DNA of 64,000 nucleotides from Diphasiastrum complanatum (Eukaryota > Streptophyta > Lycopodiopsida > Lycopodiales > Lycopodiaceae). The notes beneath the pieces are model-generated. The model was not told the DNA's origin. It ran no database searches and saw only the letters and a program-made list of their open reading frames with translations. The stretch is taken from positions 32,703,645 to 32,767,644 of the forward strand of contig CM055100.1 of assembly GCA_029204225.1 (NCBI GenBank). The letters are read 5' to 3'. Position 1 is the first letter of the stretch. Every line of letters starts with the position of its first letter. Both the position numbers and the translations under genes were made by a program. This document shows, piece after piece, positions 52,195-64,000 of the stretch.

Positions 52195-52911
52195 TCACGG
52201 AAAATTTGGAAACTGCCTTCGGCCTTTCCCAATATGGGAACCACATGTGTCAAACCAAAAAGATTGTGCATGCTGCCTAAGATTTCTTGATATGTGCCTC
52301 CCAGGAACATACCCAGGTAGTAAGGTTTGAATTTTGTGCAAATGAAGGCATTGAGTGGCCTTTTCATGTGCGTCTCCACCAACAAATGAACATATTTTGC
52401 CATCGTTGTCACACGTTAGATCAGACAAAACTGCCTGCACATCTGGTTCTTGATCCAATGTTTGTGTAGGAACAATTGGGGCCCTCTTCTCACTGCTCTC
52501 TCTGCTCAAGTGGAGGACCTCAACTTTGTTAAGAAATTGAAGCCTAAACTTTCTCAGTTCAGAAGGGTCATCTGCTGCGAGTGGCAAAAGCACGCCATGC
52601 TGTGACTGGATGTCATTGCGAGGAAATGTTTGACTAGCTGGATGGGAAGAAGTAGGCTGCTGCTGCATGGACTGAGTATGTTCTCGATTTACTTGCATCC
52701 ATATGTATCGCAATATTAGCTCGACGCTGAGTTTATTTATTGTTTCTGTCAGAGCTTTATTTGGAGCCCAACAATACATATTCAGAGCCTGACTTTTGGA
52801 AGCGTAGAGAGCATGTTTCCTCATCAAATCGTTCTCCTGCCATGATGAACTTATCTGTTTTGCAAAATGCACTGGCACCCCTTGCGGAAGAATCAGGTAT
52901 ACATTTCTTCA
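52195..52911 (-). CDS. Unidentified open reading frame, probably one exon of a gene
   Basis: A minus-strand frame is open for about 238 codons, from just after a TGA near 52911 to the stop at 52195. That is far longer than expected by chance at this base composition. It reads [20 protein letters not shown], then [20 protein letters not shown] and a Q/S-rich stretch ([15 protein letters not shown]). Next come [39 protein letters not shown] and a C-terminus rich in basic residues. There is no signal peptide or membrane segment. No convincing ATG start is visible (the first in-frame start-like codon is GTG at 52878), so a 3' exon or a pseudogene fragment is likeliest. I do not recognise the family. 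Confidence 0.45.
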
Positions 52912-53492
52912 TGGGAATCTCAAAAAGGAGAAGGAAGAAGGCTTTTCAAGAACTCTTTGGAGAAAAATTGGTGATTAAAGATCTGCTAGACCTTTTTTGG
53001 AAACTTTTATTTTGTCAATGTTTAGGTGTTCTCACTTGGAAAGCATTGTTGCCAAAGGTCTAGAGGCATTATCACAGGATTGACACTAGCCAACTGCTTT
53101 GAGGAGGTTGCAAAACCACTTTATGAACTGTATTTGAGAACCAATTGTTTGTCTAGGTACTTTTGGGAACTTACCAACAACCTTGATTCAAGAGGCTTCA
53201 AATTTTTAAAGCTCTAAATTGGCCTAACATTCGATTTTTTGTTTCATTTCTAGCTAGAATTTGAAGCTACTTCAGAAAAGTTTTAATATGTATTCATTCA
53301 AGGCTATATAGGATTCAAGTATTCTTAGGATTCAAGACTATATAGGATTTAAGGCTATAAAGTTCTCAAAATATAGGATTCAAGTACTCTTAAGTTTCAT
53401 GCACACGACGCAAGGAGAGGTGTTCTTTTTGGTTGAAATAAATTTTTATTTCCGAATCCGAGGAAGTTGGATATATATTTTCTCATTGTTTA
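52912..53492. other. Intergenic, short ATAGGATTCAAG repeats
   Basis: CTATATAGGATTCAAG-like motifs repeat about four times at 53300-53395. No gene is seen. Confidence 0.45.
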
Positions 53493-53588
53493 GAGCCACC
53501 CAAGGGAGTTGGCTCAATTGGTTAGCTTGACATCCAAAGTTTCTCTGGTTTCAAGTTCGAGCCTTCCCTTGGAAACCAAGAAGCATTG
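53493..53588 (+). mobile_element. tRNA-derived SINE-like copy (plus strand)
   Basis: The pol III A box TGGCTCAATTGG (53510-53521) and a B-box-like AAGTTCGAGCC (53553-53563) are 43 bases apart, the spacing of a tRNA. The segment continues CTTGGAAACCAAGAAGCATT. The 35.8 kb copy (minus strand) matches the whole of it, including the bases beyond the B box. That argues for a dispersed SINE head rather than a chance tRNA-like stretch. Confidence 0.7.
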
Positions 53589-54454
53589 TTTAGAGCCCTC
53601 TAATCCTTCAAAACTTGGGATATTTTGTAGAGCTCTACTAACAACCCCTATAACATGTTTGATAAAGGGTCTTGAAGCGTAGAGAACTTATGCTCACACC
53701 TATCATTTAAGTTTTGGAGTACCTTAGATATCCTATAACACCTTTGAGGAATGGCCTTAAAGCATAGAAAATTTATTCCCACACCTACGATTTAAGTTTT
53801 GGAGAAATTTGGGCCTTAACCTAAAAGAAATAGGCAGAAAGGCTTTAAATATATCCATATCCAATAGAAATTTATGCAAACAAAGTCCGTTTTTCAGACC
53901 GTCTACATGTGCTGCATGCCGATACGAATCTAGACCACTTTACTAGACTCCAAATGGTTCAGTACTCACAGCGAAACGTGCACCCGAACTAGAAACCCTA
54001 AACGTAGTGCTGGGATTCTAGACCTATCGAGCCAGAAATTGGTCGAATTCAGTCAAAAATGGTCAAAACTTCAGACGAGAGGTGTCCACAAGTTCATGGG
54101 CTCAACACGAACCCACTAGAGCATTTGCAGTTTAATTCTGACGTCGTTTGTCCAGAAACACCCTTTCTGTCGAGGGAAATGCCACTAAATGGACTACTTT
54201 CCAACATTCTCGAGAATTGGTCCAGTGTCGCCGAACGGAGTTCATTTTTTAGACTCTCTGTTTCATCTTGTGCAACACACTGAGACGAATCCACAGGATT
54301 AAATGGGGCTTCAAACGGTTCAGTGTTCACCAAAGACTCGAATTTTTCCGAAGACTCGAATTTTTCTTAAGACTCGAATTGTTTCAAAAACTCGAATTGT
54401 TCTAACTCGGTGTAGTTGGAGAGATCTGGTGTTGTATTGTGGGAGCTTCAGCAG
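53589..54454. other. Intergenic, short repeats, no gene
   Basis: About 70 bp recur diverged (TAACATGTTTGATAAAGGGTCTTGAAG.. near 53650 and near 53736). Near 54340-54410 AAGACTCGAATTK repeats four to five times. Confidence 0.5.
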
Positions 54455-56795
54455 CTAAGGCGTGTTCAAGTTGGGGGTCTGGTTCAGGAGAGAGGGGAGG
54501 TGAAGGGTTAGAAGCAGCGATCCATTGTGATTTGGGAGAAAATTGGCGTGGAAAGGGAAAGTTAGTTGTATCGATGGGGTTAGAGGCAGTAGTAGTGAAT
54601 TGTGTTGGGAGGAAGTACCACCAGTGCCTTGAGGATTTATTGGTGGTTGAGCTTGTGGTCCTTTAGACCGCCCTTGAAATGTCGAGTCTTGATTATCTGT
54701 TGGTGGTTGTTGAAATCCTGCTCCATCGTCGCCATCTAAACCATCAAAGTGATGTCCGGAGTTGTGAAAGTGAGCATGCTCTGCATGGACAGAAGGTGTG
54801 GACTGAACGGTCGTCTTCAATCGTTCTTCCAAAGTGGCTATGTGTTGGTTGAGGGCCTCGATGGAAGCAGTGTATGATTGTTGGAGTTTGGTGTGTTATT
54901 CTGTCGTGGATTTCAACTTTTGGGCCAACTGCTTATATGTTTCCACTGGAATTTAAATACCCTCAGGAATAGTTGGTGGTGCGAAATCATTGAAATCGAC
55001 CATTTTCAGTTGTTCCTTCATAGCGGAACGTGCGGCTTGGGCATCTGCAACAGCCTCATCTTGTTTTGTTGTGATGTTGTCGATGACGGTTTGCATGTGA
55101 GAGATTTTTAGCTGGAGTTGGCTTTGTAGGTGGCTGAGCATCTATTGTTGTTGTTGATTGTATGTGGTGAGGTTATCGATCTATTGTTGTTTTTGAGCAG
55201 ATTCAGCCACCAACCGTTGATTTTCTTACTAAAGTTGTAGGATGGCACCGTCATCGACCTGTCGTACTACTTGTTGACCTGACAAGGTTCCATAGATGTT
55301 GTATTGAAGCTCATTCACCAACCAAACCATCTTCTGGGCAGTCAGTCGTAATTGCTCTCATATGCCAATGTCAGGGAAGGAGCGTTGGTAATTTGGATAA
55401 GACATAGGGTTGTAAGGGAGAAGATCAGGAAATTGTGTAGAAGAGGGGTTTGGGGGATAAGTAGGTGGAGGTGAGTGAGGTGTCAAAGGAGGAGATTGTG
55501 TTTTTTGAGGAGGTGATTGCGGTGAGATAGGAGGTGTTGGAATTCTGGGGGGAGAGGGAGCGTGGGGAAGAGAGGATATGAAGGGAATCTGATTGAGTAA
55601 TTGGAGTGCAAAATCGTTGACGTCGAGTGAGGAGTCAAGCAGAGGTGAGGTTGGTATCGAAAAAGTTTTTGGTGGAATAGTAGAGTCAAATCCAGTGTTG
55701 AGTGTGATGGAAGGGGTGGAAGGGGTGGAAGTGGTAGCAAGTGGTGTCTGTAGTGGTAGAGAGGTGGTGCGTGGAGGCGTAGTTGCATGGACTACTGAAG
55801 TACCCGGAGTGACTGGAATCCCACCGACTGAACCAGAGCCAGATGCGTCGGCATCCCCAGAGCTGCTTGCTACTGCTACCGCCTGTCTTCTTGCCGCAAC
55901 ATGTTGGAGTAGAGCTTCTTGTTGGGCTAAGACTTCCTTTGGGACCTGAGAGGGTTTAAGGCTCCCGCCGGATTCAGCATACTCGGCCCCAATGTCACTA
56001 GATAAAATCTTGGTAGATATGGCGGCTTCAGTGCTGACTGCCTTGCCTTTTTGCTTCTTGGTGGGTGGATCTGGCTGAGGATCTGCTATCTAGGGGCTGG
56101 CTCATTTTTTGGTGCTAGGAAATAGTGTTTCTAGCTCTTTGAGAGCGGATGTTGTCTTGCGGCCCAGGTGTTGTTGGAGGATCATCTGCAGGAGGTCACC
56201 ACATTTAGTGGTTGTCTTACGTTGTTTGAGGGCCAAGCAGAGTTTCTCGACATTCTTTTCTGCCCACTTAAAGGTGTAAGTGGGGTCACTCAGTGTCATG
56301 GTGAGTGCAAAAAGGTCGCTTGGAGGAATGCGATCCATGCGAACGATGTGGACCTTTGTCAAAATGAGAAGGATCTCTATGGTTGCTCGTAACTTAGGAT
56401 CTTTGATCAGTTTCTTTGGCGATGCCATCGTGGGTGTGAGCGATGGTTTTGCCGTCGTCGAACAGGAACGTCTTGAAATAATTCGGGTCATAGTTGGTGC
56501 TCTTTCCTTGGATTGATTTGCCATAATCGAGAAATCCAATCAGTTGGATCCTGGCTGGTGTAATATCAATGGAGACGTAGCTACCATCCTTGTAAGAAAT
56601 ATGGAAAGTGTGGAATTCGTCAGAGTAGGAGGAATAGGCAACACATATAAGGCTTTCATGTTGGTGTTCTGGAAGATGCAAGAGATAAAAACCAAGCTCA
56701 GAGTGGTTCTTGACCTCCAGTAAGAATAGGTCGCTGGTGTAAGGCTGTGAGGTCTTACGGCGATGTATAGAAAGTGCCAGATCCCGGGAGGCCAT
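54455..56795 (-). pseudogene. Unidentified gene of about 780 codons, inactivated by C-to-T type nonsense changes
   Basis: The start is ATG 56795 (MASRDLALSIHRRK). Residues 1-125 look globular. Near 56430 the frame shifts and continues in one phase to the stop at 54455. After the shift there is an amphipathic, basic section (KDPKLRATIEILLILTKVH, KWAEKNVEKLCLAL), then a long Pro/Ser/Thr-rich linker (about 56050-55400). A Gln-rich coiled-coil-like section follows (LQSQLQLKISHMQTVIDN, LNQHIATLEERLK), then an H/G/Q-rich tail. Inside this phase stops occur near 56102, 56092, 55360, 55230, 55183, 55142, 54953 and 54898. Where a parent codon can be guessed it is CAG, CAA or CGA. No zinc knuckle, protease or RT is seen. 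A gag-like protein of an unknown element or a host gene are both possible. Confidence 0.55.
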
Positions 56796-58340
<1,545 letters not shown>

Positions 58341-58847
58341 ACATGGCAACCCCAATTCTGCATAATTGGGGGATGGGACAGGGAAGTGGGGAGAGGAAGG
58401 ATAGGATTTAGCCTCCCCACACATTCTTTTTTTAGGGTGGGGAAGAGGGCTACATTCCCCCACACCTGTCTCCTCCATTTTTTTTTGGGGGGGGAGGGAG
58501 GTGGGCCTTGGCACATCCCCCCTTTACATTTTTCTCTCTCTCGGCAATATGGAGGGGCACGCGCAATGCGTCATCTCAGAAAAAAAAATTGAAAATAAAA
58601 AGAACATTCTGCCACAGACCACGGGGAAGGGAAAGATGGCTAAGTAGATCATCAATCGCCCGCTCTGAGCATCATCCACACGTCTCAACCACAAGTAGCC
58701 ACCCAAATTGTTTGCCGCCCGTCAACGACGGGCTCACCCACTAGTTTGTTGGAGTTTAATCTTACTCACTCTCTTCCGAACTGCCCTCCTTCCTTCTCTC
58801 AATTTTACTCTCTCAAATGAAACCTGCAAATAATGAACTGTTTTTCA
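58341..58847. other. Intergenic, homopurine and homopyrimidine runs
   Basis: It contains T8-G8-type runs near 58470-58500. No gene is recognised. Confidence 0.4.
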
Positions 58848-58887
58848 ACGTAGGAACCTAGAGTACCAAGCTCTAGGTGCTTGCTTC
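58848..58887 (-). pseudogene. Short distal piece of copia element J (outer, split by insertion)
   Basis: On the minus strand it encodes QAPRAWYSRF, the continuation of the RT motif SLYDLK that ends at 63286. The nested element at 58888-63285 separates the two parts. Copia similarity stops soon after, at about 58848. Confidence 0.8.
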
Positions 58888-59539
58888 TGTCAAATTTCAG
58901 AGTAAAGGACTGAATTTGATCTACAAATGATTACAAAGAGTGATTGGTAGCTTGGGATCTTGATCTATATCAAGACTAGCTTCCAAATCTAGCTTCTACT
59001 TGACAATCTTTGTGTTTCCAAGCAAGAACAATAAAAAATGATGACCCACGGCTTCACACGTGTGAAGTACAGCTATTGTACGGCCTGATAACAGAGAAAT
59101 AGTTTACTTAACATTTACTTAGCATACATCCACAAAGAAGGTGCTCTGAGAGTGTGTAAACACCGAGATTGCTTCACAAACCAATGTTTCTCATCATTAG
59201 CTCAATAATGGATCCATCATGGATCAAGTACAAAATCATCATAATCTCTCTCTAAGCTGCATCCAGCACATGTGGACAGCTCATTGTACTCATCCATATC
59301 CACTTTGGATAAGATCTACCAAGTTTGCCACATCATCCATTGGTGGTTTGTGTTGATCTTCTAGATTCCTACAATCTAGGACCTAACTCCTATAATTTAG
59401 GAGATGTCATATTAGACTCAAATGAAAGCTAATCAAACAAGTGTCATTTCACACAGTGTGGACAGGTCCTCACACGTGTGGATCCACATAGATGTCAAAG
59501 ATACATCAAAAACTATGTGAAAATTGCTTAATTCTAACA
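58888..59539 (-). mobile_element. 3' LTR of nested copia element H (minus strand)
   Basis: From TGTCAAATTTCAGAG to CTTAATTCTAACA, 652 bp, followed by CTCCTCCTC (polypurine tract on the minus strand). It is paired with 62653-63285. In the first 210 aligned bases I count about 11 differences plus a 2-base indel. It contains CACACGTGTG at 59055 and 59471. Confidence 0.92.
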
Positions 59540-62500
59540 CTCCTCCTCAATTTTTACATGGTACAACTATAGTACATCTATCTACAACTCCTAAGGCTGA
59601 TCTTAACTTGATAAATGAAGCCTTTGGCAAGGCTTTAGTGAGTAGATCAGTAAGACAATCTGAAGAAGACACATGATGTAGCTTGATCTCCTTTGCTTGA
59701 ACCTTTTCCCTCACAAAATGGTGAGCAATCTCTATGTGCTTGCTCCTTGCATGGAATGTGGGATTGATTGCTAATGCTTGGCTTGATTGGTTGTCACAAA
59801 ATATTATTGGCTGCTCCTCGGCCTCCATGACTTGCAACTCCACCAAAAGCCTCTTCAACCATAGGATCTCTTTTGTTGTGGATGTTAGTGCCTTTGTATT
59901 TTGATTAGGTTGAAGATAGAGAAATAGTATCTTGCTTTTTGGAAAGCCAAGACACTATGCCATTGCAAAGGACAAAAGCACTTGTGGACCTCCTATCCAC
60001 CTTATCACCTGCAAAATCAGCATCCGAATATGCCCTTAAAGCAAGATTAGATCCATCATATAAAATGCCAAAGTTCTTGGTGGCCGAGATGTACCTCAAC
60101 ACCCCTTTTGCATTTTTCCAATGACAAACCAATGGATTTTGCATAGATTGGCTTAGTTTACTAGTAAGATAGATCAAGGAGCCTACAAGTCTCCTATATA
60201 GTGTGATGTCATCAAAGGATGCTTCATCATCACTATTGGAAACTTTTACATTTTTCTCCATAGGAATTTCTACTCCTTTACAGCATCAAGTTGATTTTCA
60301 ACTAGAGTTTTGAACTTAACAAAAGCTTCAAACACTTTACTTTTGGAATCCAAAAGTTCAATCCAAGGTATCTAGAGTAATCATCAATAAAAGATACATG
60401 CATAGATGCACCTCCATTAGATTCTTGAGAAAAGGAGTGCACATCACTATGAATAAGATCTAATGCTTTTGTAGATCTAGTGGAAGAGATATCAAAAGGT
60501 AGCTTGTGTGCCTTTGAGAGGCTACAAGCTTCGAGTGCCTTTGGAAGGCCGAGAGCAAGATCCTTGGTGCATAGCATCTCCATAGATTTGAAGTTGGGCT
60601 TGCCCAACCTCTTATGCTAAAGCTCCACTTGATTGAGCTCCTCCTTCACCATGTTCACACTTCCAAGAAAAACATTAGCATCTAGCTTAAAAAGCCTTCC
60701 TTGCTTGAATCCCTTTACAATGCAAGTATTATTCATCATTATGGAGCAAACACCTTGCTTAAAATGGACATCTAAGCCATCATCCATCAATTGTCCTACA
60801 CTTAACAAATTCTTATTGAGTGTAGGAACATAGAGTACATTATCAAGATCTACTCTTTTAGAGGATCCAAGACTTAAGGGAATAGTTCCCACTCCATCCA
60901 CTCTACATTCTTGATCACTTGCTGTTAGAATAGACTTTTTACAACCTACAAAAGGTACAACAGTTCAGAAAAAATCCTTTTGGAATGTCATGTGGTAACT
61001 AGCCCCACTATCAATCCACCATGTGTCATTGGAGTAGCTCTTGGATGTTGACGTAGAAGCCATCAAGGATGAATCCACTTCATCCTCATCATCCTCAAGA
61101 GTGAGGTTGCCTTGTTTGCTCTCTCCTTGTGCATTATTTTTCTTGTAACACTTGGCTGCAAAGTGCCCCTTCTTTCCACAAAAGAAGCACTTGAGTTTGG
61201 CTTTGTTCTTTTTTCCACCTTTGGAGCTTGATGATTGATCATCACTTTTGGTCTCCTTTTGTTGGGTATTCTTCTTTGACTTTGCCTTTCCTTTGCTTGA
61301 GAAGTTGGCCTTCTCATCACCATCATGCAACTTCAAGGATCCAATCATGTGCTTGAAATGAAGGATCCTACTCTCCTCGGCCACAAGTACACTATGGAGC
61401 TTGTCAATGGAAGGTAGTGCATCTTGAATAGCAAAGCTTTGTATAAGATTGGAGAACTCATCTCCAAGACCATTCAAAATGATTTGAACAAGTTCGTCAT
61501 CATGAATACCCTCACTAATGATGGAAAGTTCTTTGTTGAGAGATTTTATTCTCAAGACATACTCTTGAGCACTCTCATCACTCCCCCTCTCCCCGAAAAA
61601 AAAACAAAACTTTTTTGTGGGGCTCAGAAATGGGGCCTCTTCATTTTTTCGAGGGGAGGGGAGGGGGTGCAAAAACAAAAAAATTGGGGCTCAAAAATGG
61701 GGCCTCTTTATTTTTTCGAGGGGAGGGGAGAGGAGTGGGTGCAAAAAAAAAAAAAGAGCCCCCTTAAGAAAACAACTCTCACCTACAAAAAACTTTGTTT
61801 CTAATCATAAGCACTCTAGAGGTATATTTGGATTCATAAATCCCTTTAAAATAGTCCCATGCCTCCTTAGTCGAGGTACAAGATGACACTTCCTTTAGAA
61901 GTTCATTACTAACATCCATTTTTAGGCAATGTAATGCTAGTCTAGCTCTCCTTTTGTACATCACTATCCATTCTTACTTTCCAAGTTGAATAATTATTAG
62001 AATTTAGCCTTTCACTAGCCTCAAGACCATTCTATCTAGTAACAAGTACAACAAATGTACTATTCAAAGGCTCTCCCTTCACTCTTTGCCAGAATTTAGC
62101 TACAATGCTACTCTCTTGAATCGCACAAGACTCAAGAAGCAAGATCTATAATGATCTTGAACTCGAAAAGATTTGGGAAAGTGTATTCTACACAATCTAT
62201 TCACTTAGAAACTTGGATTTGATTCTTGGAAGTGCCAATGCCTTCCAATGGTGTTTAGAATGGTTTTAGTTTCACCCTTGAACTAAAAAACATAAGCCTT
62301 AAACTGTCTCTCAAGAATTTGTAGGTTTAATAAGCTTCTAACACCATTTACTCATCAAATCTATAATAAAAACAATGGATTTTCATAAGCACATCACTAG
62401 TTTCACTCTTCACAACTTTTTTGAAGCTCAAATATTGAAAAAACACAAAGTCTTGGTGAAAGTACAACTCCAGCAGCCTCTCACACATGTGAGAAGTACA

Positions 62501-62652
62501 TCTGAACTTTACACACTAATCTGAACCTCAACATTACAAGTAAACTATTAGAAAAGGTCGCCCTCCTTCAAAATGAATCTAGCACCAATGCTTTCACCAA
62601 AATGAAGATTTTTGGATCATCAAATAAGCTCTTTGACTTGGCTGTGATACCA
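59540..62652 (-). pseudogene. Copia element H internal region: deleted, non-autonomous
   Basis: Minus strand, right to left. The PBS complement GCTGTGATACCA is at 62641-62652. A gag start region near 62000 (NSNNYSTWKVRMDS) is followed by a stop. Gag 61964-61779 ends at NKVFC, where about 195 bp of foreign G-rich repeat intervenes. Gag then resumes (ESAQEYVLRIKSLN) with a CCHC knuckle CFFCGKKGHFAAKC and protease WWIDSGASYHM. Integrase is partial (HSDVHSF, VSFIDDYSRY). At about 60290 integrase sequence (KFKTLVENQL) is joined straight to the end of RT (EIPMEKNVK), so half of integrase and most of RT are missing. RNase H follows (YSDADFAGD, SWLSKKQDT, FCDNQSSQAL). Within it LIYLT is joined to SKLSQSMQ, a second small deletion. 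Confidence 0.88.
61583..61778. repeat. G-rich insertion inside gag, two units of about 75 bp
   Basis: The insert is about 195 bp and interrupts gag between NKVFC and ESAQEY codons. It contains two tandem units of TGGGGCTCARAAATGGGGCC, then CTCTTYATTTTTTCGAGGGG, ending in A-rich runs. Each unit has a GAGGGGAGGGGAG tract. Its origin is unknown. Confidence 0.7.
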
Positions 62653-63285
62653 TGTCAAATTTTAGAGTAAAGGATTGAATTTGATCTACAAATGATCACA
62701 AAGAATGATTGGTAGCTTGGGATCTTGATCTATCAAGACTAGCATCCAAATCTAGCTTCTACTTGACAATCTTTGTATTTCCAAGCAAGAACAATAAAAA
62801 ATGATTACCCATAGCTTCACACGTGTGAAGTATAGCTACTATACGGCCTGATAACAGAGAAATAGTTTACTTAACATTTACTTAGCATACATCCACAAAG
62901 AAAGTGCTTAAGAGAGTGTAAACACCAAGATTGCTTCACAAACCAATGTTTCTCATCATTAGCTCAATAATGGATCAAGTACAAAATCATCATAATCTCT
63001 TTCTATGCTGCATCCAGCATGTGTGGCACATCTCATTGTACTCATCCATATCCACTTTAGATAAGTCTATCAAGTTTGCCACATCATCCATTGGTGGTTT
63101 GTGTTGACCTTCTAGATTCCTACAATCTAGGACCTAATTCCTATAATTTAGGAGATGTCATATTAGACTCAAATGAAAGCTAATCAAAATGGATCTGAAT
63201 ATTACAAGTGTCATTTCACACGTGTGGATCCACATAGATGTCAAAGATACATCAAAAACCATGTGAAAATTGCTTAATTCTAACA
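62653..63285 (-). mobile_element. 5' LTR of nested copia element H (minus strand)
   Basis: From TGTCAAATTTTAGAG to CTTAATTCTAACA, 633 bp, with the PBS directly left. The flank after it (ACTTC) and the flank before the partner LTR (GCTTC, 58883-58887) form a 5-bp target duplication with one mismatch. CACACGTGTG occurs at 62818 and 63217. Confidence 0.92.
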
Positions 63286-64000
63286 ACTTCAAGTCATATA
63301 GGCTCTTCCTTAAGTGGCAAACCTTGTCCTCCTCACCATCCTTGATGAAGCCCTCAGGTTGCAACATGTAGATTTCCTCCTCCAAGTAGCCATTCAAAAA
63401 AGCATTTGTCACATCCATTTGATAGAGATTCCACTTGAATAAAGTAGCAATACAAAATATCAGTCTAACGGTTACAAGTTCTGCTACAGGAGCAAATGTT
63501 TCCTCATAATCTATGCCTTTAGTTTGAAGAAACCCCTTAGCAACCAATCTAGCTTTGTACTTACTTATAGATCCATCTTGATTGTACTTTAATCTATAGA
63601 TCCACTTACATGCAAGTGGCTCTTCCCATATGGAAGCTGTACAAGATTCCAAGTTTGATTATCTATCAAAGCATCAAACTCTACTTGCATTGCATCTCTC
63701 CAAACTTGTGATCTACTTGCATCTTCATAACATGATGGCTCTTCAAGCATTGTGGTTAGAAAAGAGTAAGAGGTAAAAGGAGATGTGTCTTCCCTTTGCT
63801 TCCCTTTCTCAAAGTATGTGAGCCTTGAAGGCTCGGCCTTTCTCGATGTGGATCTTCTCGGCTCCTTTGGCACTTGATTTTGATCTTCTAAAAGATCATT
63901 TTCAAGAGGCTCCACCTCGAGTGTTGCAAGATCTTCATCACCTAAGAGATTAGATGCATTTGGAGACAACTTGTAACTTTGAGATTCATCAAACAAGAAA
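63286..64000 (-). pseudogene. Copia element J: linker and RT, runs off the right edge
   Basis: Minus strand from the window edge: linker between integrase and RT (RSTSRKAEPSRLTYFEKGKQ). RT follows with KWIYRLKYNQDGSISK, ARLVAKGFLQTKGIDYEETF, QMDVTNAFLNGYLEEEIYM and KSLYDLK, where element H is inserted. One frameshift near 63625 separates the linker frame from the RT frame. The rest of the element lies beyond the window, and its left remainder is 58848-58887. Confidence 0.87.

Overview
The window looks like a stretch of a large, repeat-rich vascular-plant nuclear genome. The evidence is: split genes with GT-AG introns, two plant-type amino acid permeases, a plant 2-oxoglutarate-dependent dioxygenase, many Ty1/copia retrotransposon remnants primed by initiator-methionine tRNA, long CT/TA/CA microsatellites, and tRNA-like SINE copies. 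The sequence does not fix the lineage. A fern, lycophyte, gymnosperm or large angiosperm genome would all fit.

Only three host genes can be modelled end to end, each with consistent splice phases. (1) A dioxygenase at 7899-10842 (+), three exons, 369 residues, all Fe/2OG ligands present. (2) An amino acid permease at 22374-25133 (+), six exons, 486 residues. (3) A second permease at 39139-42495 (-), seven exons, 491 residues. The two permeases converge. Their internal exons match base for base in length, except that one 105-bp intron of the minus copy is absent from the plus copy.

Layout. 0-7 kb: LTR-like material, a foldback element, and a plus-strand copia with LTR, gag, protease and integrase but no reverse transcriptase. 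7.9-10.8 kb: dioxygenase. 11-15 kb: tandem repeats, hairpins, and remnants of an unidentified multi-exon gene family that recurs at 27.1-27.4 kb. 15.6-17.6 kb: minus-strand copia LTRs. 18.5 kb: a MITE-like element. 22-25 kb: permease 1. 25.8-32.1 kb: several copia fragments. 32.2-34.6 kb: a block rich in the palindrome GAACCGTACGGTTC. 36 kb: small tandem repeats. 39-42.5 kb: permease 2. 43.5-44.5 kb: two copies of a TIR element. 46-50.7 kb: a decayed copia with every domain recognisable. 52.2-52.9 kb: an unidentified open exon. 54.5-56.8 kb: an unidentified gene of about 780 codons whose nonsense codons are all one C-to-T step from a sense codon. 57.4-58.3 kb: a CT-phased repeat array. 58.9-63.3 kb: a complete LTR-to-LTR copia nested inside the RT of another copia that runs off the right edge.

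No operons, CRISPR arrays or intact non-coding RNA genes were seen. The most promising undescribed material is the C-to-T-riddled gene at 54.5-56.8 kb, the GAACCGT foldback block, the 13/27 kb gene family, the 52 kb exon and the tRNA-like repeat pair.
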